DNA of 64,000 bases from Ignelater luminosus. Lineage: Eukaryota > Arthropoda > Insecta > Coleoptera > Elateridae. Positions 36,350 through 47,039 of the stretch are shown piece after piece. Positions within the stretch are counted from its first letter, which is position 1. Each line of letters starts with the position of its first letter. The stretch is taken from contig VTPC01000965.1 of the NCBI GenBank assembly GCA_011009095.1, positions 110,894 through 174,893 of the forward strand. Reading direction: 5' to 3'. The translations under genes were made by a program, and so were the position numbers. The notes below the pieces were generated by a model. That model was not told the DNA's origin. It did not search any database and was given only the letters and a program-made list of their open reading frames with translations.

Positions 36350-37417
36350 TATCCATTCTTTTCAGTATTTTTATAAGTTTTTGATGCTGGCTCTTGCCAA
36401 AGGCTTTCTCATAGTCTAGCAATTCTGAATTGGCACATGTGTTGCGACTATTGCTTTCCTAGTTCCCATGCCCTGTCTAAAACCAACTTGAGAGTTTCCG
36501 ATGTTTTTGTCGCACTTTGTTGAAATCCTATAATAGATGATTTTTAGAAATATTGGGAGGGAAATTCCCCTGTCTTATAGGTTTTATTCAAATTTTTTTA
36601 AATCGTGCAATATTTTTATCGTCGAGGAATTTAATTAGTTCGGCTGGGATTTTATCTGGGACAGTTGCTTTGTTGTCTTTTGATGTCCGTATTACCCTTT
36701 CGATTTCCTCTTTTGTGATGGAAGGTCCCGTTAGTTTGTCTTCTGTCTTCTTCTCAATCTGCTCGCGGTTTCCTACAAAGAGGTTGCCAATGTATGCCTC
36801 CCATATGCTTTTCTTTTGTTGGTTGTCGTCAGCAGGCTCTCCTTCATTGTTTTCTAGTCTGGAAAATTATCTTTTCGGTAAACTCCCGCCGTTTCTTTAA
36901 ACTGTTTGTGTAGATTGAAGTCATCATGCACCACCTGTAATCTCTCTTCACATTGTCTCTCCAGCCACTCGTTTTTAGCTTTTCTTATTTTTAACCGAAT
37001 TGTTTTTTTTTTGTATTTCTTAAGCTGGCTTTGCATTCTCTACTTTTTTCAAATAGTGCTAGGATTTGATCTTTCATTCAACTCTGCTTGCTATCTTTCT
37101 GTTTGTAACCTATTTTGTCTTTTGCAATGGTTATTATAATGTTTTCCATTTTTTCCCATAGCCTTGTCAGGTTTTCACCTTTTTCAAATTTATCCTCAAC
37201 CGATGTCTTCACTTTCAAGTTAATTTCTTTGCTAACTGCATTTCTAAGGTCTGTTTGTTTTAATTTTTCATATGCAATTCGTCTTTGGAGTGGATCTCTC
37301 TCTAGGCGTGCTAGTTTTCGAGTTTTATTTTAAACGATGCTACCTGTAGTACATGATCAGAAGTGACGTCGGCTTCTTGATATCGTTGTTCCGAAGCACT
37401 TGTTGATTAAAATGTAG

Positions 37418-38004
37418 TCAATCTGATTTCAAACTGTGTTTTCCGTCGGCTGGAGATTTCCACGTATAGAGACACCTAGGTGGTAGTTGGAACCGTGTGT
37501 TGGTTACTTTCATGTTTTCTTTTTGGCAGAACTCGAGGAGGCGATTGCCGTTCTCATTTCTCATCCCTAAACCATTTGGTCCAACTAGGTCTCCGAATCT
37601 TTCTTTCCCCAATTTTGGGTTGAAAGCTCCCATTATATATATTTATCTCATGTTTCTTAACATTTTTTAGTAATTGCTTGATCCCATCGTTGAACTTTTC
37701 AACTTTTTCTTCTTCTCAATTTGCTGTTGGCGCGTACACCTGGATGATGTTAACGTTTACTGGTTTGGCAGTAAGTTTGAACAATTATTACAGATTTTGA
37801 GATTTTTTCAGAGACTGTAATTCCAATACCTTTTCTATGATTTTTGTGTTGATTGTCTGAGTAATTCATACCCTTCCTTCGTCCAGCGTCGGGCCACCAC
37901 GTTTCTGCAACACCCAGAAGATCCAGGTTCAGTTTTTTCGTTTCTTGCATCACATTTGCAAGCTTACTGGCGTCGTACAAACTTTGTACATTCCACGTGC
38001 CCAT
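37418..38004 (-). pseudogene. Endonuclease domain of the 35.3-38.3 kb LINE
   Basis: Two ORFs in this interval (38,004-37,750 and 37,633-37,418) together cover most of the apurinic-like endonuclease. The start MGTWNVQSL and ETWWPDAGRRKG are typical. GAFN instead of GDFN removes an active-site Asp, so even a repaired frame would be suspect. The ORFs are split by a stop and a frameshift near 37,640-37,750. Confidence 0.85.
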
Positions 38005-38300
38005 TCTGATATTCTGCGAATGGGGAACGATTTTTACCTCCTAAACATTTTGCATTGAATGTATTCATATCATATATGATTGTCTTGGGAAGAAATAGGA
38101 ATGATGGAGGTGGTTTCCCGTTGCCTTCCTCCATTTGGTGGGAATTACATTTCCTTAATTACCGTGCGTCAGCAAAAGTTGTTGTTTAGAGGTATCCCGC
38201 CCATACTCGGTCGTCAGGGCCTTTTTCGTTTTCTAGCAGGGTAGACCGAGTGACTCCTTATCACCACTCGTGCAGGTGGAGGCCGATTGATGTTATGATG

Positions 38301-39830
38301 TTAAGTCCGACCTTCTGCATCCCAGACTCATTTACGCAGCTGGTAATTATTTCCAGAAGTCGCTTTTCATCATTTTTGATAAACGTATCTTTGTTATTAT
38401 ATGTGTCTGCTCATTTCTGTCTAAATTCTGTTTTGAACTATTGTAAATTCCGTTTAAACATATTGACGTCTTCTTTAAAGACAGTTGACAGACATCTATG
38501 AAATGGCTTTCCATGAAAATTAACTTTTTGTCAATCAAGTCGTGTTATTTTCTGTCCTAGTTCCGTAAAGGAAATAATATCTAAATAATAGGAAGACACA
38601 TATGATCTTGGAAATGTATAACTAACAACAGCATCTCAGAGCTAAAAAACTTTACAGCTGATTGCAAAACCGTTTTTGTTGAGCTGTAAGACTAGATTTT
38701 GCATGCCCATCCGGCTCAAACTATCATCCACCGACGCCCTGTATAACGTAAAAATTTTTTTTTTCAACTTTTGACTAGCTGTTTAGGCAAGACATCTCTT
38801 GCTGCCCTCACTGGTGTTTACCGAATGTTAGCTACAAGCTATTCTTTGCCTGGTCTAGTCGGTGTCCATCCTGTTATGCGAAGTAACATACATTCAGCTG
38901 GAACATGTTTATAACTCAAGGAGAGGCTGGGACCCGATTTTCATTGTCACGTCATCATGTTACCTACCGTCAATTAATTAAGTTTAACACTATATTGCGG
39001 GCGTGAACTAGTAGTATAGTCATAAGAAAAAAAGCTTCGTCTACAACCCATAAACTTCTACCGTCATTCGCTGCATTGTAAAGGGCCTCATCACACCGTT
39101 AGTGTAAAATTGCATTAAAAACCGATCGTGTATTGACACGATCGTGTTGATCGGATCACGCGAAGAAGTCCGAGCTTGTGTATTTTAAGTTATATTCAAT
39201 TTGTGAGTTTATATTCAGTTATCACTCAGTTTGTTAAATTTGCGCGTTTACTGAAATAGATTGGAATTGGAAACAATTACGAAATATCAATAGGTCGGTT
39301 TTTGCTCTAGTCATTAAACTTAAATATTCTCTAATTACTATGCCAACCGGTCTTGTCCTTTCTTTCTTGTTAAAATTATATAAAACCATACTTCTTTAAT
39401 TGTTTAGAGGTTAATTGCCCGTTTCAAACTTGAATGGGTAGAATTGGAGCGAATCATGAGCATGTCAGGGGCCTATTTCATATATTTCACATATATCACA
39501 GACCGGTTCGCTTGGTCACTTTTGTCGAAAGCGATGACGCTATGCTACATTGGGTGGCACTAAAACAAAAGAAGTTTTAAGAAGTTCTTTATTTGTTTTT
39601 AAAAAATTTCTTTTATTTATATTTCTTGCTTTGTTTTGTTTTATTTTTGTTGGTTCCTCTTTTTCTTTTGGTTGATATTATTCTTCTTTTTTCATATTGC
39701 TTTGTCCTTTTTTGCTTTTATTTGCAGAATGGGTTGGATTTTATTATTTATAAATGAATAAAACAAAAGTTTAGGCTGGAATCAACAAAGATTCAGGTTG
39801 AGAAAGAAAATCTGAGATTTTGCTACGATT
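38301..39830. other. AT-rich sequence, little recognised
   Basis: The first part may still be 5' flank of the minus-strand LINE. No gene is seen. A short palindromic hairpin lies at 39,123-39,144 and is listed separately. Confidence 0.45.
39123..39144. other. Perfect 9 bp hairpin
   Basis: CGATCGTGT, ATTG, ACACGATCG: nine-base arms and a four-base loop, followed by GTGTTGATCGG, which partly repeats the arm. No flanking element is recognised. Confidence 0.6.
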
Positions 39831-39869
39831 CTTTAAGTGATGCTGGAGTCTTTTCGAGCGAGCTTAGTA

Positions 39870-40015
39870 GCGATAGAGACACTGTTCCCTTGTTTTCTTC
39901 CATCTAGCAGCAGTTACTGTGGAATTCTAGGAACGGAGCTAGTGCCGGCGTTCTTGAACGGTGATGGTGGCTGCAATGGAAGCGTGGCGTGGCAGTGATT
40001 ACGATGAAAGAAGTA
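39870..40015 (+). repeat. Dispersed repeat family B, copy 1
   Basis: CCCTTGTTTTCTTCCATC, AGCAGCAG, GTGCCGGCGTTCTTG and GGCGTGGCAGTGATTAC occur in the same order as CCTTTGTTTTCTTCCATC, CAGCAGAAC, GCACCGGCGTTCTGG and GGCATGGCAGAAGTTAC at 54,858-54,975. Both copies continue into a GAT-rich and TTGGTTGCTTTGACT / TGATTGGCT-like stretch. I do not recognise the element. Confidence 0.6.
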
Positions 40016-40853
40016 CGTCTATTGGTTGCTTTGACTTCGGAGATCGTAATTACTGACTGGGGTGTTGTGCGTTGGCAAGATGAATTTATCGGATATTACC
40101 GATTTTGTTACCCAGCTGCTTGATACACAGATATTGCAAACGTATGCTGATTGTAGCTGAATAGGTACCCAGGTACTACTGTTGATAGTATTGTTGTTTG
40201 TCGCGATGTGGGGCCTGCAACAGAAGAAATGCATATGGTTGGATATACATTTGGTGTCGCGGGCGATCTTGACGATCGAAAAATGGGAGCTTTCCTTCAC
40301 AAAGATTAATTGCACTTTGTTGGATGGGGTATATACAAAATGGCTTTCAGGGCCACACCTTTACACGCGTGAAAGTGGCGTTTGATAACTTCAGGACTGC
40401 AAAACTATTAGCGCCGCGATCTGGGACGCAGCATGAGAAAGGAAGATTAAGGCACGGAGGAAACCACTAACTGACCTTCGAACCAACCGAATACCGTTGT
40501 GGGCTTGTTCTCTTTATATACGACGCCGGTAACCACGAGTTTTTCAGGCTGTTATGGTCAACACTTAATATACTTACCAAACTAAACTCTACTTGGAAAC
40601 TTTGGGCATGGGTTAGGGATGTAAACAATAAATTAGTTGTATATGTAGCAAATAGATTTATTGTCGATCTAGCTCTCATTAAATAAAATCAATCCAACTA
40701 TAAAAATAAATCTTATTTAAACAGAATAAAAAGAATAAATTTCAATTGAATATATAACGACGGTAAATGGTGATATAGATATGTACACAGCCACAGCTGT
40801 ACAAACTTGCTGAGCGACAACACTCAACACAAAACATCCGCTGGGTGAGAGAG
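40016..40853. other. No recognised gene
   Basis: ORFs of 67-98 codons lie on both strands at 40,019-40,385 without known motifs. A TTTATATACG block at about 40,512 follows a less AT-rich stretch and could be read as promoter-like, but nothing downstream supports a gene. Confidence 0.4.
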
Positions 40854-40871
40854 AAGCAAGCAAGCAAGCAA
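40854..40871 (+). repeat. (AAGC)n microsatellite
   Basis: Just over four AAGC units. Confidence 0.9.
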
Positions 40872-40884
40872 TAAAATGAAATGA

Positions 40885-41530
40885 TCATTATTACTCATTT
40901 GTTAAGGCTCAGCAAGATCACAGCTGTGAAAGTCTGCTATCAGGGCAACATTGATGATTGGTCTCAGAGTAAGGTTATGTTGACTGCAGGTGTTGTTGCT
41001 TTCAAACTGAGTAATCAGAAAAGATAGACATATTAATTCTATGATTTGGATAATTTAAATTAAGGTACTTCCTTAAGTTTTATTTTTTATTTATTTATTT
41101 TTCTCAACCGGTTTCGTGACTATGCACATCATGCCACATCATGCCACGAAACCGGTTGAGAAAAATAAATAAATAAAACATAAAACTTAAGGAAATACCT
41201 TAATTTAAATTATCCAGCACATAAGAACCTTAAGCTATGGATCTCCAATGCACAATACTTAATTCTATGAATTTAACAAATATTGACAGTCTTTTATATT
41301 TACCTTTAGAAAAATAAACAGAAACGAAAGAAAATAGAGCACGATATACAACCAGTTTTTTAGTGGATGACTTTAGTAGTTTTGTTGTGTTTGTTAGTGA
41401 ACTTTGATTTATTGACTTGACTGTTGGTAAGGAAGCCTTTCTTCAGTACAAACATAATGCTAATGTTGTTGTTTGAGGGTTGTTTTATAAGCCATCTATC
41501 TCAATCTCTCCCACAACGATGACAACGATG
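40885..41530 (+). repeat. Direct repeat C, left copy
   Basis: It aligns with about 42,910-43,310. Shared blocks in order are GATCAT..CATTT with AAGGCTCAGCA, a ATTTGTTATTAAGGTAATATT-like block, an ATATTAATT block, AGTTTTGTTGTGTTTGT, and GTTGTTG with GAGGGTTGTTT. The left copy contains an extra 214 bp absent from the right copy (see the insertion). The pair could be long terminal repeats of a dead element or an old segmental duplication. I cannot decide which. Confidence 0.6.
41033..41270. mobile_element. 214 bp insertion with 70 bp inverted repeats and 12 bp direct flanks
   Basis: TTAATTCTATGA occurs perfectly at 41,033-41,044 and 41,259-41,270. Between these direct repeats lies an inverted repeat: left arm 41,049-41,118 and right arm 41,145-41,214, each 70 bp, differing at about three positions. 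The 26-base loop contains CATCATGCCA in tandem. A 44 bp non-palindromic segment follows the right arm. The matching place in the right copy of direct repeat C reads straight through, as an empty site would. The arms include TTCTCAACCGGTTTCGTG and a TTTA run. The class is unclear: it could be a MITE, a foldback element, or a SINE-like retrocopy. Confidence 0.8.
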
Positions 41531-41764
41531 GCGGCGCCCAATCTTTTATTTGCTGTCATACTCTTGGTAGCCCGTTTGAGTCTCTTCGTTCGAAATAGAG
41601 GGAGAACTTGATTGTTGAACGTACATACGTCGACATTGCTTTGGTTCGTGGTGATTTTCTGTCAGTATCAGAATAATAAAATGATTGAAATTCAAGTCGG
41701 TTTTAAAATTTTATTGTAAATTATCAGTTTATTATGTAAGGATAATTGAGAAGGTCGTTCTAAC

Positions 41765-42640
41765 AGCCAGTACATCTATCTATACCTGATATAATTCTTT
41801 TCTTTTTTTCTTAATGTGTTCTCTCCATCGAAGTTTGATATCCAGCATCATTCCATCTCCCCTATTGATGTATTTAATCTCGTTGAGCTGTATCCAGTGT
41901 CCTGACCACGGAATCATGAGCCCTTTATAATTTCTCTGCCACTTCCCGGTTGCTAAGATTGCGGTATGATTCGTAGATGTGGGAACAATTACGTTTCCAT
42001 TTACCATCTGTATAGATGATATAATATCGGGCCTAGCACACTGTCTTGTGGGACTCCTACACTTAGCTCTCTTAGGTTGGAGCACATATAGTCATTACTA
42101 TTGTAGGATTGGATCAAATCAACATGTTTTTTAGGGAGCATAAATTGCAATTTCTGAACGGGGCCTTTGCGTCAGCGATAGCCAAGAAGATTGTCGAGCA
42201 AACTTTCTTTTCTTCTAATGCCTTTACAATTATTGGAGCGATTCTCTGTAATCGGTCGATTGTGGGGTGTTACTGGTTTTATCCTTTTCAGGGATAGTTG
42301 TTCAAATAATTTAGATATTATGCACGCAAGGGAAATTGATTTATAGGATTTAATTCTGGTTGGTGGCTTACATGGCTGAGGAAGCATGACGACCTCTGCT
42401 ATCTTCCATGTTTGATGTTTGTTGATGAAAAAAATTCTTTCTCGGCAGTTTCTTAGGAATTTTATTGGAGATGATATCATAACCAGGTGATTTCTTTGGA
42501 TTGTTGTTCATTCTGACTTCACTAGTCGTCCCTTTTGGAGTAGCCAGAAAGCAAAAGCTTTCTGTTTATTATTTCTGGTTCAGCTATCAGCTGGATCTTA
42601 ATTGGGGGGAGGTTGACGTCTTTATAGTTCTTTTTTGTTG
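41765..42640 (-). mobile_element. Jockey-like LINE fragment with internal deletion
   Basis: Minus-strand reading gives EVRMNNNPKKSPGYDIIS near 42,515 (fingers). In 42,480-42,172 it gives WKIAEVVMLPQPCKPP, KSYKSISLACIISKLFEQL and RPITENR. Then, close by in another frame near 42,060-42,015, GVPQDSVLGPILYHLYR (motif B). NHTAILATG, the remnant of the ADDTAILAT block, and LRWREHIKKKRKELY in 42,085-41,780 finish it. RT motif A (the LD..AFD block) is missing: the sequence jumps from the fingers to motif B. Family membership is by comparison with known Jockey-type block order. Confidence 0.85.
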
Positions 42641-42904
42641 CTTTCTATACCAAACACCTCCCACAGGCAACTAATACGTTTGCCGACAACGCCCCTGCTA
42701 CAAGCATTTACATTGTCAGTTATTTAGTCGATTCTCATCACTGTAGTCGTCTCCTTGCATCACCAAGGCCTCTAAACCAGCAGAATAAGCAAGCCCTCCT
42801 CATATACTACGCCAGCATCCACTGTATCTAGCGAAATCAGCCTCCAAATTACAACGCTCGCTACAAAATCTCATGCATTTAACTGAAAAGCAGCAAGGAA
42901 GTAA

Positions 42905-43315
42905 TATTGAGATGATCATCAGCCATTTCTGAAGGCTCAGCACTGATCATGACTGAAAATTTGTTATTAAGGTAATATTCGTTGTTATTATTATTTTTAC
43001 CTCTACAGTTCTAACGCAGACTAATTGGGAAGAATGAAAATATTAATTTAAATTGCTCGATTTAAACAGTCCTTTAGAGCAGTTATATAAGAAAAACAAA
43101 AATGAAAGAAAGCCTATAGCCTATAATGAGTGCCTTAGTTAGTTTTGTTGTGTTTGTCAGTAATCGTTGATATTTTGATTCACCAACGCTTTTTCATCTT
43201 TAATAGTGCCTTGCTTGAATGAAACCACAATGGTAATTTTGTTGTTGGAGGATTGTTTCTTAAACTATCTTGTATTCTCATCTCTTCCACAGTACTCGAT
43301 TGATATTTTTTTTTT
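42905..43315 (+). repeat. Direct repeat C, right copy (empty site)
   Basis: This is the partner of the copy at 40,885-41,530. Around 43,040-43,080 the text GAAAATATTAATTTAAATTG...AACAGTCCTTTA aligns with the left copy's sequence on either side of the 214 bp insertion, without the insertion. The minus-strand ORF at 43,488-43,180 (102 codons) overlaps it. A related but broken peptide (NNP.TT) can be read in the left copy, so the source may have been coding. Confidence 0.55.
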
Positions 43316-46300
43316 ATTTTTAAATTACAACTTTTTAATAAATCAGATTTGATTGTGTTTTCAAAATAATTTTTTAGACTGAAATATATTTCTCTTTGGA
43401 GACAATAGGGCATCGTGGAGGTATTGATCGGGACGAAACGAAGCACTCGTAGTAAGAGGCTTTTGTTCGAAAATCTGTTGGCAATCACAGTAAAGTGTTG
43501 ATAAAAAGACTGGAAATTTTACGGGTCTGTTATATGTACTATGCCATTATGATTCAATAACTATTTCATAAAATATTACGGCAGGTGATAACTTGATCCC
43601 TCTGAATTCAGAAGGCAAACACGGATGGAAGCAGCTAAGGAGAATAGAGAGATTTTTCACTAAACTAAATTCTGTACTTACGCCTTCACTTTTGCTGGCA
43701 CCCCAAGGTTAGCAAGAATTTTGAAAACCAGAAATTTTGGTTTTGAAAACAAAAAGAAATTGGCAATGAAGAAAAGGATGTTAGATGAGATCCTTGATCC
43801 TTTCATTGATGAGAATCTTAGAGACAATTTATTCTGAGATTATGATTACAAAATCTACTAGAGCCTGCCAAGAACACTAACACCTGACCATGTCTTTGTT
43901 TATTTTACCACTCAACATTAATTTTAATTTCTTCCATTTCTAACTATATAAACGAGTTTATTCATTGTAAACTATAAGAAGTCATAATATCAGTAATCAA
44001 CATTAAAAATCAAAACCTCGTTAAGCTAAAATGGTTAATTTTATACATGTTCATAATCCATAAATTTAAAGAGTATGTCATTTCATACTTCACGAAACCT
44101 ACTTGTAAATGTTCTGAGAAAATTAAAGAACTCATTGAAATTTTAAATATTTCAAACGAAAAGTCACATTGAAACTTTTATATGTCTCCAATAAATCACA
44201 GTTTTAGATTTTGTTGTTGTTCTAGCACCTACTGCAGTCATTTTATACCAATTAAGAATCTTTAAATTTCAATTTTGTTTTTAACCTTGGAAAAACAACG
44301 AAAACTCAGTTGACACATTTTTGAATACTTAAGACTGTTATATCTGAAATATCTAAAGATTCCTTGTCGATATTCAATAAATCATACTCCTGCTGACAAG
44401 AATTATTGCTCGAAGAGATGTTTCACTCACGTCTTGAACGTGAAGTTTTGAAAACGGAACGTAAAAGTACCGTTCGAGTTTATTCTACATAAAATATTAA
44501 ATGTGTACCTAAGCTAGCTGTAAATATTAAATGCATATAACTGCACCAATCTTCTATGCCGATTTCTGCAATAGATAAAACCAATCTTGGATAAATCTTA
44601 TCTATTGCGTTCCAGTTATAAATCTCATTAACAACCATGAGAAATCGGAAATATTATTATTATTATTATTAGCTATAACAAATGATTTTACATAAATTCA
44701 TAATAATAGAAAATTAGAAATTTATATTTAAACTTGAAATATTATGTTTAGCGTCTTTCTTTAATAATCGTAAAAGTAGAACTCGTTATAAAAGCTCACT
44801 CGTACTTTTTTTATGAACCCTTAAATCCAGTACGGAAAATATAAAAAGATCTTAGAGTTGGATTGAACGTAATGCGTCAAAAGAATGAAAGTGTGAGATA
44901 CATCGAAAAAGTCAATAGAAGACTGGGGATGATAATACGAAAGATAAAAGTTGCGTAAAATTGACACGTTTGGTATATTCGTTTATAGCTGAAATTCCGC
45001 TACTTTGAATATTTTATGCAAAAATGGATACAATTAGCATAAAATATTGTGTAATACAAACAATAATATTTCTTTTGCATAAATACCAGATATTATCGAA
45101 ATATTAACACAACAGGTTAAATCGAAAATTTATCAGGATTCTAAAACATCGTCCTACTTTTCTTTACAATATAATAATAATAATGATAATGAGTACAAAT
45201 TACAAGAACTTATTAAGGACAAACCGTTAATAAGATAATTACTCAGGATGCACTACAGAAATACTTTTTTACAAGGCTATTAAGTAAATACATATCGTTA
45301 AGTGATTAACTTTTATTTTCCGTTTGTGGTCTTAATCTTCCAGTATCTATTCAATGAGAAATTACTTCCATATTAATTATTAATTTTATGCATTTTGCTT
45401 TGTATTAAAATTAAAATGTAAAACGACTTATAAATAATATTTTTCCACTTTTATTTTATTGAATGATGTGTTAATTATGTTTATTAATTTTTGTTTTCTT
45501 TAATTTCAGGTAAGTCGGAATTCAGACCGTGAACTCTTTTTATTGTTAATTGTGGTAAGTCACTTCAAGGTGAAATTAGCCTGCAAAAAGCACATAATTA
45601 CACCCTGGCAGTTTACTGGCTACCTTGAAATATAAAAAAATGATAACGAGACAGCTTTATTAATAAAATACCGAGCGAACGAAATTATTAAATTCTCAAA
45701 ACCATTTATAGCAATAAAAATATGCAGACGATAATAAATTAAGAACACCCTGTATATTTCGTTTTATCACCGCATTAATTTTTAATAAAAATCTTTATGG
45801 AAATAATTAAAACATTTAGCTTATCAATTCGATGTAGGTGTAGTAGCTTTTTTTCCGAACCAAAATAAAAAGAAACTCAGTGAAGCTGAGACGACAAGTT
45901 TACACTAAAATATTGCTTGTACTGGACTTCAAAACCTGTTGGATGTAGTAATATTTTAGATCCTTTTCGGGACCTTTCCCGATCTCATCTTATTTTAAAG
46001 GACACATTTTTTTGTCTTTTCTCTATCGTACTGTTTACGTTTTTATGTCTCGTTCTCAGGATTCTATAATTTATTCAACCTGGACGGTTCTAAATTGGTT
46101 TTATTTTTGCACCTGAAAGTTTCTAACTAAAATACAAAATAATATCATGCAGGCTTAAGCACTGCCGCGCATTTTATAACTGGGATGTTTTATAACCAAC
46201 CTACTAAAAGTTTTATAACAATTTTAAAGCTTCATAATATGTAAGAATGGCGTGCGTGATTTTTAAAAAAAAACATAATAAAAAAATAAATTGTACATGA

Positions 46301-47039
46301 CCTTAGAAAGCCTTTTCCAGAGATACTTGTATTTTTAAAAATAAAAATTCAATAAGAACTCTCAGGGATCGTTTTCTATAGAAGAACAGCAACGTAAACA
46401 ATTAAAAAAGGATTAGTAATTTAAAAAAAAAAGAAGTAAAATGAAAGTTGAACATTTTTCTGGGCTTTGCGCTGAAATAACGTACTGTAATCAGAAACAT
46501 GGTACTGCTTTGACGATATATACTTCTAATCTGAAACTAATTCGAGAAACTCAGATACATGCCTTGCATGCATTTCTCGATTATTTCCAACATTCAGTGA
46601 AAACATTGGTGATAGAAGAAGTGACGAGTTGCGTAAAAGTACTCCAGATATTTCTTCGTACAGACTCCAGTTGATGCTTTGGACATCTTGATTAGTTTGT
46701 TGTACACTGCCTTGAGACTACGAAGAGCTTGCTTATGGCTCGATAGCTTAATTAGATGAATTCTTTATTTCTATCAGAGGTTGTGTTTACATGTCGATCA
46801 AATTGATTTGTTCTCAATCGTTAAACGTTGTGACCAGTTTCACTGTGAACCTTTTTAATGGCATGGAAAATTTACCTAAATCTAATATTTTCATGATTGT
46901 TGTCAATTCAGAAACCTTTCCTATGTTGGATCATGTCGATAGCTGGGCCTTTTGCCAGGCATATCGCGTTACAGTCTTCGGTCTATTTTAGCCCTATCCG
47001 AGGAAAAACGATTTTTACCTCCACTCCGGCCTGAAACGA
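43316..47039. other. AT-rich sequence, nothing recognised
   Basis: Long AT-rich stretch. An ATT microsatellite lies at 44,652-44,671. ORFs at 46,441-46,674 and 46,791-46,991 have no family motif. No RNA gene is seen. Confidence 0.45.
44652..44671 (+). repeat. (ATT)n microsatellite
   Basis: About six to seven ATT units. Confidence 0.85.

Larger units (their letters stand above)
35338..38300 (-). mobile_element. RTE-like LINE, near full length but broken (minus strand)
   Basis: Minus-strand order: MGTWNVQSL at 38,004 is a plausible original start, with ETWW (catalytic Glu region) in the same ORF. GAFNPKLG in 37,633-37,418 has Ala where the family has the Asp of GDFN. NQIDYILINKCF and TSDHVLQ lie near 37,420-37,330. 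A linker follows at 37,036-36,854. The RT fingers and QVGFRQGMGTRKAI (near 36,480) come next, then DYEKAFGKSQHQKL near 36,400 and the RT core at 36,349-35,780. The C-terminus at 35,641-35,408 has TAYLGHIM and GKIEGR. The (GAA)n tail sits at about 35,339-35,354. The codons between the fingers and the GFRQG block are partly deleted. Confidence 0.92.

Noticed and set aside
40500..40530. TTTATATACG as a TATA box of a gene
   Set aside because: Such strings are common in AT-rich DNA and nothing coding follows.
46440..46780. RNase H-like peptide on the minus strand (QALRSLKAVYNKL)
   Set aside because: Only a loose likeness to the SQAAL block, without the catalytic residues before it or a WVPGH block after it.
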